A DNA stretch of 64,000 bases from Cymbidium sinense (lineage: Eukaryota; Streptophyta; Magnoliopsida; Asparagales; Orchidaceae), in assembly GCA_021442155.1 (NCBI GenBank), contig CM038232.1:60109436-60173435 (forward strand), read 5' to 3'. Below, piece by piece: positions 34,691-45,999 of this stretch. Below the pieces are notes generated by a model, which did no database searches, was not told the origin of the DNA, and saw nothing but the letters and a program-made list of their open reading frames with translations. Positions within the stretch are counted from its first letter, which is position 1; each line of letters starts with the position of its first letter. The position numbers and the translations under genes are program-made.

Positions 34691-36540
34691 GACACCTTAG
34701 TGTCTACTTGTGAACAATCTTCTTCTATGACTGTGACAGCTTGTTTGATCATAGCTCTTCTTTCTAATAGATATTGTCTCAGCTATAGGTCTCTCAATTC
34801 AAGTGATATGTCAAGGAGCTCAATCTGTGCTCTAGAAAGCTCCCTCTTGAAGGATCTCAAGCCTCTAAGGTTATGCTCAAGATCTTGATAAACTAGAGAG
34901 ACCTGCTGAGAAGTAGTGCTGACTGAGGCTTCTACATTCATAATTACATATGAAAGGACTTCGCAATAAGTAGTGCATAATGAGAGTATTCCAAAATAAA
35001 TATCTCTACATAAGGATTCCCAAAGTCGTAGCTCCCTTGTTTTAAGACCTAAGGCAGTACCACAATCTAATAAAGAATTCACCTTAACATAGAAATTAGA
35101 GAGCTCACGTAAAAATTCCACATCAATGCCGAGAAGTAGGTGGCATTCCGCTGTCACTATATGACATGGGCTCTTTAAATAGCCACACTATAATAGATCT
35201 GAAGGTCTAGGATGTACCTTGGAGATGAAGCATGAGATCTTTAGACTAAGTAGCTTCTTCTGAACTATGTAGCTAGACTAGGAATAAGATGACTCTTTGC
35301 ACAAGAGTCAGCATCAAAGGAATGATACTGGGTGGCATGCACTATCACCCAAGTTGAGTTGGATAAGAGTGGCTTGTAACAAGTTACTAATGTGTCAGAT
35401 TCCTCTATATATAAGTCTTCTCTAGTATGTAGATGATCATTACTAATGGGTTGGGTAGAAGTTTGGGAAGCTGCAATGGAATTTGTTGATAGTACTAGTG
35501 TGACATCACTTTCTCTTCATTCTACTGATGGTTTAACTAACATTGGTGGGATGGAAATATGAATGAAGTCATTTATCTTTACTATTCCCATATCATGATC
35601 AACTGGTAAAAGGCTATGAATATTTCTATCATTCCTCTCCTAAGTGGATGGAGTCTAACATCATTGCTTCCTACTACCATTTTGGTGATTTGATGGCCTT
35701 TTAGAAGTTTAAGTCATATGTTGTGTAGAGTGTGGATGATGGGCTAGTCTAGCTTTTCATAATTTATGACTCTATATGTGAAAGCCTAACTCCAAGAAGG
35801 AAGAGAAGGTGTTGCGGATCCACAACAATCATATGTGACTAATTGTTATGTAACCCTCATGTGGGGCTACAAAAAAATTAGAACTAGTCTCCAGACAGAG
35901 TGAGAAGGCCCATGCTATAGAAGCTATTTCTAGATGAATAAATAGTGGAAATATCCCTAAGGAATGAGTATTTACTATATTCTGTATCCATGGCAATCCA
36001 TATATAGGTGTAGCCTGTATGAACCCATACTGCCTAGCCACTCTGTTGGGGTTATATTCCTCCAGGATCAAGGACTTATGGAGATGGAAGGAAAGCCAAG
36101 TAGGCCTCAACCCGATGAGATATTTTCTATACATCTATGTTCTAACTTTGATAATAGTAAGTGTGTCCTTCTATCAGTGAGAGAATCTATAAATCTCTAT
36201 CCCAGACTCTAAGAATGTAGACTATGGTAGGATGATTTATGGATGATCTGAAAATGATCCATCATGCGTGATAGAGAAAACATGAAAGTTCATATCTGAT
36301 CCCTATTGAAAGAAACTGTGGCTCTACTCAGCTGCATATTTAGAGGGAAGTGTTATTCTCTGAAATATAATGGTGTCTCAAGATGGAAAAATGCTCCCAA
36401 ACTATGTGCATGAATCTATCTATATAAATAGTGCCAAGATGCATCCATCCCGTAGCATCATGAGTCTGTCATGACACTTACTCTACCCAATCCATGATAC
36501 AAGTAAGCTAATGTTGTAGGTGTCAACGCTATCCTCTCAC
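34691..36540 (-). pseudogene. PMD-like (plant mobile domain) coding remnant, C-terminal part
   Basis: Two minus-strand open stretches are separated by stops. The upstream one in sense (35,829-36,134, 101 codons) contains EEYNPNRVARQYGFIQATP, closely like the Y-x-PNRVARQ-x-G-x-x-Q signature I associate with plant mobile domain (aminotransferase-like, PF10536) proteins carried by plant transposons. The downstream one (34,783-35,157, 124 codons) is Leu/Glu/Arg-rich (HNLRGLRSFKRELSRAQIEL) and could form a coiled coil, as tails of such proteins often do. No start or full frame remains. PMD function in transposons is not well defined. It could instead be a captured host gene fragment; I am confident only of the signature. 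Confidence 0.45.
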
Positions 36541-36589
36541 GGTGAGCAAGCTAGCCATTAGGAGTGGAAGGATGGAAATGTTAAGAGGC
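36541..36589. other. Junction of X remnant and insertion-like block
   Basis: The coding-like antisense sequence fades here and the non-coding block starts near GGCAATGGCACCTGGGTGAA. The exact edge is not determined. Confidence 0.3.
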
Positions 36590-39446
36590 AATGGCACCTG
36601 GGTGAATTGGATTTTAAAATAATTGTGGAAAACTTCATTTTAAACTTTTATTAAAAACTTAAATATTTAATGATAAAGACTTAGAGAAATAAAACAACAA
36701 TCAATGATAATATAGAAAAGTAAAGTGCAGAAAAAAAAAGAAAACATAAAGATTTTTAAGTTGTTCGACCAAACCCCAAAACCAATCTATGTCCATGCCT
36801 AGCGACCCCGGCTAGGAATTCACTAAATCAAAATTGATATTATAAAAAATCTCTCATACTCTCCTTCATCAATAAGTAGAACCCATCATCGTACTTTCCT
36901 TAATGGGCAAAGACAACCCAACCATGTACTTTCCTTAACAGGTAAGTACAACCCAACAATAAAATAAGGAATAGGAATATGAAAGTATCTAATTTTCAAT
37001 TTAAAATTATTTTGCTCTCATAACCCAACTACAATAATATTAAGGCAATTCAAATGAAATGAAAAATATAGCTCATTTTAATTGATATTTAAATATATAA
37101 GCAATGATTAAACTTGAAGTATGTAAAGATGCACATGAAACTTTAAACTATTTGATGTGAATGTAATAACTTGAAATTAAATTGATTTAATTTTAATGAT
37201 TTGAAATATGGCACAATAAAGATTTGAAAACTAGATCAATTACTTTTATGAAAGAGACTTGAGTTTTAAAAGATCAAATGTAAAATAAAATCTTAAATCT
37301 CTTGAAATCAATTTGAAACTCTTTTCAAAAAAGAATATCACTTGTGCAAAGTATGAAACTATTTAATATAAAAGAAAACTTGGAACTTACAAGTGTTCTT
37401 TATGAACTAATATTCATAACATAAATTTCACTTTAGCATGTATAAAAGTAAAGAGAAGAGAAGAGTTTCCAAACACAAAACTTTAATCAAAACCACACAA
37501 AGCTTTCAACAACTTGAGAAAGTGTATGAATACATGTGTAAAGCACAAATCAATTTGACCAAATACCAAAGAGTCTTAGTCCAAGAAAGAAATCAAGGTC
37601 TCACACAAGAGGAGCAATGAAATAAATTAAAAAGAACATTAATATCTTTTAGCCAAGACTAATTTCCACCGATCCCCCCACTTCTTTTATGAAATCTTCA
37701 AGCCAATCAATTGTAGGTTGTAAGATGGAAGAAAGATGAAGAAATCAACATTGATTCACCAAGAAAATATCTCTAAGAGTTTTTGCAAGAATTCGGCCAA
37801 GAGAGGGTTTTTCTAAAAGATATTTTTCCAAGAGAGATTAACCTAGTCTAAGAGACATTATTTATAAGACAAGGGGTCAAGAGGGTTAGCTAAGAGGATG
37901 AAAAATAGGAGGGAAACCCATTTGGAATTAATTTAAACATAAACCAATCAAAATAAAATTAATTTGCATGACTGAATGATTCGGCCAAGGAGAAATATGA
38001 GGACATTTTATATGGAGGGTTGGTTTAATTAAAAATCAATTTAAAATTCAAATTGTATGAGAGGGATTTTGGACAAGCCAAAGAAGATGGAAAGTTTAAT
38101 TAGTAAGTGATTCAATTTGAATCAATAAAATTAAATTAATTCTGCGTGATGAAGAAAATTCGCCAAATAGGATATAGAGGGAAAATTAATTTTGAAAGAG
38201 ATTCACTTTGAATCAATTCATCACATGATAAGATCTCTAAGGTAATTAAAAAATTAATGAACATGAGGGTCGGCCAAGAGAGAGAAAAGAGAGGTGAGTT
38301 TGAAAAAATTGCATATATATCATGATTCCAATTAATTATCTAAGTAAAAAAGGAATTAATTCAAATTTTAATTAATTTAATTAAGCATGTGATGGGGTTG
38401 GCCAAGCAGGTTTCCATGATGGAATACAATTAGTATTTAATAAAATATTATGAAATGTTCAATCAATTTATCTTGATTGAATAAAAGAAGGAAAGCTATT
38501 ATTATAGAACTTTTTAAATTAAGTCCAAGGGAAATATTAAAAATTTGGCCAAGCTACTTTCTGAAAATAGATTAGATTTATTATAATGTACTTAATTTAA
38601 ATTAAATGATGATGGATCACATATAAAGAGAGTTTAACTCAATTTTTATTAAGAGATTAATTTAAATTTGAATAAAGATATGCTTTGCCAAAGGATGTTT
38701 CCAAAAATAGAATTTAGATAAACGGAAAGAAGATAATTCCATAACTTATTTTAGTTCAATTTGAATTAAATCAAATTAATTCAAATTAAATCAACTAAAT
38801 TAGCATATGATCAGCCACATAACATTCTATAAAGAGAGGAGTTCAAATTTGCATATGCAATTAAAGGAATATTTAATTTGAATTCAAAAATAATTCAAAT
38901 TAAAGATTCAAATAAACTTAATTATTTAATTTGAAAAATATGGGGTATTTATGGAAATAATTTGTATAACTCACACAATTTATTTAGCAAATGATCATGA
39001 AAAAATTCTGCCAAAATGGGTTCGGTTGAGTAATAGGATAGGAGAGAGAAAATAATATAAAGAATAATTTGGATAATTAGATTTTATGAATGTAATAAAT
39101 GGATAATGAATATATTTTAGCATGGAAATAGTTTAAAGAGATATGAACTTAATTTAACTTGCATGGAAGCACAATAAATGTAACTACATTTAGTTCACAT
39201 TATTAAAAATGAATAATTTGAAGAATAATTGTAAATATAAAATGTAAAATTTGTGAATAATTCTAAAATAAAGTATTTTGAAATGAATAAATGATTTATT
39301 TTATATTATTGAGCTTTTCATTTGAATTAATACAATTAATCCTAGAAAAATTTCCACCTAGTTCATCTTCAATTTCTTTAGCATTTTGAATTGATAAAAG
39401 AACTTGGAGTTGAAAATTTTTCCTGCATGCTTGAATTCAACCTAAT

Positions 39447-39542
<96 letters not shown>

Positions 39543-39655
39543 GCCATTCATAATGATTAATGTGAATAATTTATCCTAAAAAGAAATATTTAGTTCTTAT
39601 TACACAAGATTTGTTATCATCAAATCAAATAGTGAGATACACAAGGTGTATAGTC
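36590..39655 (-). mobile_element. Non-coding insertion-like block with GGCCAAG motifs
   Basis: About 3 kb without a convincing gene. One edge reads CACCTGGGTGAATTGGATTT with GAAAA(T/C)TT-rich sequence and a later TTGTTCGACCAAACCCCAAA then CTATGTCCATGCCTAGCGACC; the other edge reads TTGTTATCATCAAATCAAAT. I recognise both ends as common edges of non-autonomous LTR-type repeats in plants, read in reverse. Inside, words like TCGGCCAAG recur near 37,793, 37,980, 38,101, 38,160, 38,271, 38,400 and 38,550, followed by purine runs. The minus-strand PMD-like remnant lies on both sides, so it probably inserted in that unit. The open frame at 37,438-37,620 is Lys/Gln-rich and unsupported. Confidence 0.4.
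39447..39540. repeat. Compound microsatellite (TAG)n(TA)n
   Basis: About 12 TAG units pass directly into about 29 TA units. The open frame across it (Ser run then Ile-Tyr run) is not a gene. Confidence 0.97.
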
Positions 39656-40639
39656 AACACAAAAACCCTGTTGTGGTCTCAAAACATAAAGTAGCACAAC
39701 AAGGTCAAAATAAAGGCTACTAGAGATAGCTCCTGATCAATGTCTCATGCTAAAATATGTCAAGAATTCATCCTACCCTCGGGTTCAAATCTAGCACTAC
39801 TAGACCTTTCAAAAGAATGAAACCCTATATCAAATGGATCATCAAGCCATGCAAAATTAGATAAGCATACTGGTGGCTCTAGAAATCTCTTAGACCACAT
39901 ATATAAATTGATTGTGCCTCATCATCTACAACTTGATCTCCACTCTCGGTATAACCTCTAATAGTTAGCTGGAGTATGATGAAGGCCTGAAGAGTATATG
40001 TAACTACCTCTCGTACGCTGATTAGCTGGCTAACACTAAAAAAGCTCTTGATTAGAAGGATTACATTTATCATAAGGAGTGCTTATAATAGGGAGGCCTA
40101 TTATCCTACATATCAGCTTTGTGATTTTCATCTCATGTAGACCAATTCAATAGGTATTGGTGGCCCTATCCCAATGTTCTACGATACTTCAAATCCAAGT
40201 AAAGGGTAGATGGCTATAATCAAAGAGTGAAGTGTAAAACTACATGATATATGTTGGCTTTTTTAAAAATATCACCATGCATCTGTAAGTGATGTTGTGT
40301 CTAGTATACATACATTGATTGCTATCAAAGTGTACCAAATACTGATTTCAGGTTCCAATCTTCTACTAATGATGTAGAATGTGGTAACTTAATAATCAGC
40401 CTATGTTTGTAGAGAGAGCTATTTCTTCAGCTACTTGAAGTATATCCTCATCTCTGAAGCTAATACTGTCTGTGACCCGCTCTAAAGGAACATCATGGCT
40501 ATGCCTCACTTTTAGATTGATCACCCAATCAATTGGATCATGATATGATGGTAACTCTAAATTAGCTGGTAGAATACATGATGATTGTGTAAATAAATCT
40601 TAAGAAATATACTGGCCCATCAACATATCTTGATGCCAT
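39656..40639 (-). pseudogene. PMD-unit coding remnant, N-terminal part
   Basis: Read on the minus strand from 40,600 downward, with stops: LPSYHDPIDWVINLKVRHSH, then DEDILQVAEEIALSTNIG, PEISIWYTLIAINVCILDTT, FTLHSLIIAIYPLLGFE, GPPIPIELVYMR. A single frame is mostly kept for about 300 codons, so this was once coding. I do not recognise the domain with certainty. Its strand, and its position beyond the 36,590-39,655 block, suggest that it is the N-terminal half of the unit whose C-terminal half is at 34,691-36,540. The LINE cuts it off at about 40,640. Confidence 0.4.
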
Positions 40640-40657
40640 GTTACTCGGTCCTATAAC

Positions 40658-41559
40658 TTGACTGACCTATGTGGATCACGAGCTTCGATGGTGCACCATA
40701 TATGCTTCTCAATGGGCTTACTAAAGGCTGAATATGAAGGGATTACACAACTTTGCTTCCATTGTGGAAAAGTTGGACATAAAGTTGAAACGTGTCCAGA
40801 AAAGGCCAACATACATGCTCCTACTAAACCTTTCAGCCCTCACAACTTCTCCACCAACCCCTTATCAAACCATATCACTTCCAAGGCACTTCAAGAGCAG
40901 AAAAACTGCAAGTATGCAGAAAGCAGTTCAACAGCAAAACAAGCCATTCCCTCCATGGATCAAGTGCAACATAATTTCATTTCCTCTTCGGAACAAGTGC
41001 AACAACAGTGCATAGCTACAACAAACAACACCGACACAGAAACAGAAACCACCACACTTCCTATTAAACAACCCAACCATTTACAGGACTGCTGCAGAAT
41101 TTTGGCCAGCCCACCTGCTATAGAATTCTGCACCTTCTTGGCACCACAATCCAAGGGAAAGGAAGTTATTAGTGATTCTACAACTCAAATTGAGTTGGAT
41201 TAGTCATATGGACCATGGACATTGGTCACAAGGAGAAAGTCTAGGCCTCCTAAAGCAGAAAACCAGATCAAAGGGGAGCCTTCAAAAGTCGAATAGCGGT
41301 GAACAAAATAGAAATCACGGGAGGAAGAGATAACAGCCACTCTAAAGACTCTAAAGACTCCACAAAGCAAGACAGCAGAAATCCATTGCAAATTCATCAA
41401 GACAAGGACAAGGGGGAACCATCCTCACCTCAAATACAAACAGTTTTTGCTGCAGCCAAGGAAACTGAAGATGCCACCACCTTCTTCAAACACAACAAAG
41501 CAAAAAATGGGCAAGGCCGTGTCTCTAAAACACACCTTCAGCGGAACTTGGTCAGCTAG
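40658..41559 (+). pseudogene. LINE ORF1, partial: CCHC knuckle and C-terminal tail
   Basis: The open frame 40,658-41,203 (181 codons) has VEYEGI-like EYEGITQLCFHCGKVGHKVE with a full C-x2-C-x4-H-x4-C knuckle (CFHCGKVGHKVETC) near residues 33-46. The rest is Ser/Thr/Gln-rich. After the stop at 41,201-41,203 the same frame carries on with SYGPWTLVTRRKSRPP, the GPW-x-x-V-x-RR tail typical of plant L1 ORF1, so that stop is a mutation. A shifted frame (41,299-41,559) supplies the rest. The usual N-terminal RNA-binding (DUF4283-like) part of about 200 residues is missing because the element is truncated. ORF1 protein binds LINE RNA. Confidence 0.8.
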
Positions 41560-41644
41560 GACTGATCAAAGCGATACCACGGAAGCGAAAAAAGAGTGAA
41601 TTCCACATCGACGGAGGGGGGGACACCTCCCGCAACGTCCACCC

Positions 41645-42380
41645 ATGACTTCCATCATAATATGGAATTGTTGGGGAGTCCGTAAGAAGGCCACGGGCAA
41701 CTATCTCCAGCAAATTCTTGTAGAGCACCATGCTCTCTTCATAGGCCTCATTGAAACCATAGTGGAGGAAGTCACAAGAAGGGAGATTGATAAAATTGTA
41801 GGGCGCAATTGGGATTTTCTACACCAACCAGCAGTAGGAAAATCTGGAGGTATCCTTGCTCTATGGAGAAGTGACTTAATCACCTTCTCTCCTATCACAT
41901 AGGTATGGTGGGCAACATTGGTTACCTAACAAGTCCATATGGAGGGTGTCCATCGCTATGCTAACAAGGATTATCACACTGGGTGTTGGGACACCTTAAC
42001 TCTCTTGCTGAACACAGATTTGCCGGCTATCATTGGGGGAGATTTCAATTGTATTTACGATGCTAGTGACAAAAAAGGTGGAAAGCAATTTAAATTCTCT
42101 CCCACGGCAAAGGAGATGATGGACTTCTTGATGCTTGGGGACCTTCATGAACTAAACTACAATGGTCCAAGATTCACATGGACCAACAAGATAAGAGCAA
42201 ATCATGGTGCTTGATCGCTTCTTCATCAATTCAATTGCCTCCAACCTCCAACCTCTTGCCCAAACCAAACACCTACCACGGATTGCATCAGATCATTGCC
42301 CTATCCTTCTCCAAATTTAGGCCAATGAAGAGTGGAAATCACATAGATGGCTGCGATTTGAAGACACATGGCTGTCTTAC
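41645..42380 (+). pseudogene. LINE ORF2 endonuclease domain
   Basis: ORF2 begins with MTSIIIWNCWGVRKKATGNY, the classic N-terminal WNCRG/WNCWG motif of plant L1 AP-like endonucleases. GLIET (catalytic Glu) follows near residue 32, then KSGGILALW, IIGGDFNCIYD (catalytic Asp-x-Asn) and RFTWTN. Stops interrupt at about 41,900 and 41,930, and a frame change occurs by 42,213, after which RFFINSIAS and IASDHCPIL (catalytic Asp-His) are read. All catalytic residues that I can place are present, but the frame is broken at least three times. The enzyme would nick target DNA to prime reverse transcription. The ATG at 41,645 fits the family start, 86 bases after the ORF1 remnant. Confidence 0.85.
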
Positions 42381-43735
42381 CCAATGTCATGGAAGCTTGT
42401 GTGGAAAAATTGGCATAGCAATTACAATGGCTCCAAAGCTGAAAACTTGGATAGAAAGTGTAGCAAGACATTGAAGAACCTATTCTATTGGAGCAAGAAT
42501 AAGCTCAATGACTTAAGCAAACAAAGAGACACTCTTCAAGCTGAAATTATGCAACTACAGGTAACGGATTGCACTCCAATAGGGCTGACCGAGCAGCAAG
42601 AGCTGGAACTCCACCGCAAAGCTAATGAACTGAATTCAACTCTTACCCACTTCGCTTGTTGGTGGAAACAAAGAGCCAAAATCAGGTGGGCTGAGGAGGG
42701 GGATGCTAATACCCACTTTTTTCATTCAATTGCATCTGCTCGAAGGAGATCGAACAGAATTAGCACACTTAAACTTAAAGATGGAAGGAGCACGGATGAT
42801 CCAACCTTAATCCACCAAACCTTCATGGATTTTTTTCAGCATAAATGGAGTGCTCTACCTATCACTACCTCCGGATGGCCATGTTTTGCTGAAAATTTCA
42901 GAATCCCGCCTCAAGTAGGGTAACTTTTGGAGATGGACACCAACGAAACTAAAATTTGGGAGGTGATCTGTACTATGGGTGCCAACCGTGCTCCAGGGAT
43001 AGATGGCATCATCGCATCTTTCTTTAAGCTCTTTTGGCGAATCATTGTCCAGGACATCATTGAGGCTATAAAAGAGTTCTTCCACAAGGGCACCATGGCT
43101 TCTCAGTGGAAGGAAACTTTGGTGATCCTCTTGCCCAAATCTCAGAATGCTGATTGCCCAGCAAAATTCAGACCAATCAGCTTATACAGAACATCATACA
43201 AGATTATAGCCAAGATCCTTGTGTGCCTGCTGAAAAACATTCTCCCACACATAATCTCGAGAGCCTTTGTACCTCATAGATCGATATCCATTGCTTCGGC
43301 TCAAAAGATTATCAACAAGTTTCAACACTCTACATCTAAAGATGGCTTCATGGCACTCAAAATTGACATGGAGCAAGCTTATGATAAAATGAGTTGGGAA
43401 ACTCTTGCTCTTGTCCTCTATAAAATGAGAATGCCAAACAAATTTCAAATTGGCTTCTCCAATGTGTCTCCTTCCCTCCTTTGCACTACTACTCAATGGC
43501 CAAAGAACAAATTGGATAAAAGCCCATTGGGGTTTCGACAAGGCTGCCCACTATCTCCATACCTCTTTATACTTTGCTCAGAACTCCTCTCCATGGCCAT
43601 CAAACAGCAGCAAACCGAAATTGGTGTTCCCATAGCCAACGGGGGCACTAATATATCCCACCTGCTTTATGCCGACATCCTCATCCAAAGCATCCATCAC
43701 CCATGCCAAATGCATCATCAGAGTTCTAGATGATT
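42381..43735 (+). pseudogene. LINE ORF2 reverse transcriptase, catalytic YADD damaged
   Basis: One frame runs from 42,213 to 43,733 with a single stop near 42,921. Motifs in order: WAEEGDANTHFFHS (about 42,690), ANRAPGIDGIIASFF (42,982), LPKSQNADCPAKFRPISLYR (43,131), DGFMALKIDMEQAYDKMSW (43,341), GFRQGCPLSPYLFILCSELL (43,530) and SHLLYADILIQ (about 43,657). Plant L1 RT has YADD at the last site; here one Asp codon is missing and the frame shifts within 20 bases. The frame returns by 43,737. Loss of this aspartate should abolish polymerisation. Confidence 0.9.
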
Positions 43736-43736
43736 A

Positions 43737-44828
43737 TTGCAGCTGGACCGGCAACGGATTAACACTACCAAGAGTGCTATCATTTTCAGCAAAGCCATTC
43801 ACCGGTGGAAAGCAAACAGGATTGCCAAACTCATGGGGTTTAAGAAGGTCCAAGAGCTTGAATACTTAGGCATCAAGTTGGCCATGAGAAAATTGAAAAC
43901 TGCAGATTTTCTGCAGCTAACCAAGAAGGCAAGAGAAAGGATAAGCTATTGGGGTATTCGGCATTTATCTATGGCGGGTCAACTCCAACTAATCAAGTAT
44001 TCTTTACTCAACATTTGCATGTATCAAGTTACTCACACCTTGGTACCCAAAAGCATCACCAATGAGATAGAGAAACTTGCTCGGTGTTTCCTTTGGCAAG
44101 GGGGGGCCAACCAACATGGCTTACACTACATTACTTGGGAAAAAATCTGCACACCCTGCAGGAATGGCGGACTTGGGCTGCATTCAGCCGAGAGGTGGCA
44201 TGGACCTCTCCGATCCAGATTAGCTTGGGAGTTTCTTAACAAACCAAACACACTCCTACACAAGTGTCTTTTGGAAAGATATGGGAAGAATATTTGGCAG
44301 CAAAATACAAAAAAGAGTGACTCCATGAGCTGGAAAATCATCACCGATGGGGAAAAAAATCTGCAACAAAATTTGCGTTATAAAATTGCCAACGGTGAGG
44401 ACATTGACTTCACAAATGCTGCATGGATCGCTTACCTACCACTGGCCAAATGGCCTACCTTCCTTAACATGGAAAATTCTGTAGATTGGAGCATTGCCAA
44501 CCTGATTACGACCAACAAATGCTGTAATTTGGAGAAGCTGCAGGTGTTGTTTGGCAACCTTATGGCTGATCGCATCTCCAAAATACAAATCTGGACCAAC
44601 CAACATCAGGATCAACCTGAGCTAATCAAGAACCCATTGGGAACCACCATCACCTCTATAGTTTACCAAGGTATCTTTGTTGAAAAAGAAACATCAGATT
44701 TCCAATTGCAAAAGCTGAAACTTCCCCCTAGGGAAAGAATTTTCTGGTGGAGGCTCATCCAACATGCTATACCAACCAATTGTTGGTTGGCTCACCGTGG
44801 CTTAATGAAAAACACTATGTGCCCTTAG
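43737..44828 (+). pseudogene. LINE ORF2 RT thumb and connection region
   Basis: An open frame of 363 codons, in the same frame as the RT before the YAD shift. It contains INTTKSAIIFSK (about residue 8), LEYLGIKLAM, ISYWGIRHLSMAGQLQLIKY (residues 88-107), LARCFLWQGG and HYITWEKICTPCRNGGLGL, all standard in plant L1 ORF2 after the RT core. It ends with PPRERIFWWRLIQHAIPTN and a stop at 44,826-44,828 within the zinc-binding segment. The ATG at 43,737 is not a native start. Confidence 0.9.
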
Positions 44829-45689
44829 GGATGCAAGCAGGAGGAAGATATTGAGCATATTGCTGTCCATTGCACCCTTACCAATGCTATAATTCAGATT
44901 CTTGCAAAATGGGGGTTCTCAATTCCCTTTTTCAGCAACTTAATTGATCTCCTTCAAGCCATTCAAAATGTGCAACCAAGTATGGTCTGTTGGGCTAAAT
45001 GCTACTATGCCGTCATCTACCAAGTCTGGAAGGCCCGTAATGATAAAATGCATGGCTGTAGCCATGGAACCCCCAAAATTATTGCTGTCACAATTCTTGA
45101 ATCCATCACCCACACCTCCTCCTTCCCCTTCCAGAAGCAATGGGACATCACCCAGCCCTATGGGCTGATCAAACCTACTATGTGGTGTCCTCCCCCTCCT
45201 GGTTGGATCAAGGCGAACGTGGATGGATCCTTGCTTTCTAATGGGTTGGCTGGTATTGTTGTGGTCTTAAGGGATGACAGTGGAAACTTCATCAAAGCTA
45301 TGGGTCATTGTTTCCAACATTAGGACAGCACAACAGTGGAATTAGCGGCCATGCTCTACATTCAGAACATCATGGAGCCTTGGATGACAGAGTACAGAGG
45401 CATAGTCATTGAAAGGGATAACATCGGGGTGGTGGACCACCTCAAGCTCTCTCTTCAGAGTGAGATATGGTAGAACCGGCCTCCTGAGGCTCCTGACATA
45501 AGCTTTTTGAAGAACTTCCACCAGGTTATTTTTGCTTACACACAAAGATCTAACAATAGCTTAGCCAACTTTTGTGCAGATATAGCTACTTGCTTTGATT
45601 TTGTATGGCATAGCTTAGATAACCACACTATTCCTCTGCAGTTTTTTGTGCTTTTGGAGGAGGATAGGAAACATGTTGTTAGTAGCTAG
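44829..45689 (+). pseudogene. LINE ORF2 zinc-binding segment and RNase H
   Basis: Past the stop the same frame continues with GCKQEEDIEHIAVHCTLT, the E-x-x-x-H-x-x-x-x-C pattern of the zf-RVT segment in plant L1. Next comes PPPPGWIKANVDGSL (about 45,190), the start of a plant LINE RNase H; then VELAAM, IVIERDNIGVVDHL and ANFCADIAT place the D-E-D-D residues. Further stops lie at 45,321-45,323 and about 45,472. The frame ends at 45,689, a plausible native stop, 76 bases before the proposed 3' end. A C-terminal RNase H is known in part of the plant L1 clade. Confidence 0.85.
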
Positions 45690-45765
45690 TTTTTGCTTTC
45701 TTTTGCAACTTTTATAACTTGTAACCAGTCTTTTTCTTTATCAATGCAAATGCATCTTTTCAGCA

Positions 45766-45999
45766 ATGGGCTTATTAAGAGGAAAATCATCTATCCTTCT
45801 CCGTGTGAACATTACAACTAATTTGTAGTAAATCTGGGTTAAAGAAGCATATAAATATCACTACTATCATTAAAAATAGTAATATTTGCATTTATAAGTA
45901 GGTTATAATTATGGATTTTGATTCTATCTTCTTTAATGTTACAAAGATTAAGTAATCCACTTTTTGAATCTAATTTTATATAGACTTATGCTTTATATG
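45766..45999. other. No recognisable feature
   Basis: AT-rich sequence between the LINE end and the 43-bp array. It probably belongs to the 3' part of the antisense Tat-type element, by position only. Confidence 0.4.

Larger units (their letters stand above)
40640..45765 (+). mobile_element. L1-type LINE (non-LTR retrotransposon), 5'-truncated
   Basis: It contains the C-terminal part of ORF1 (zinc knuckle, GPW-x-LV-x-RR tail) and almost all of ORF2 (AP endonuclease, RT, Cys/His zinc-binding segment, RNase H). The end resembles a plant L1 3' UTR: TTGTAACCAGTC, a T-rich stretch and AATGCAAATGCATC, then TTTTCAGCAA. No poly(A) tail follows and I could not find target-site duplications, so the edges are approximate. 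It is the best preserved element of the window, with few stops per kilobase, which suggests that it is younger than the gypsy elements. It lies between antisense PMD-like sequence and the second Tat-type element. Confidence 0.85.

Noticed and set aside
39391..39579. 62-codon frame with Ser and Ile-Tyr runs
   Set aside because: It is a translation of the TAG/TA microsatellite.
43194..43541. Minus-strand open frame of 115 codons
   Set aside because: It is antisense to the LINE RT, whose plus-strand motifs are unambiguous.
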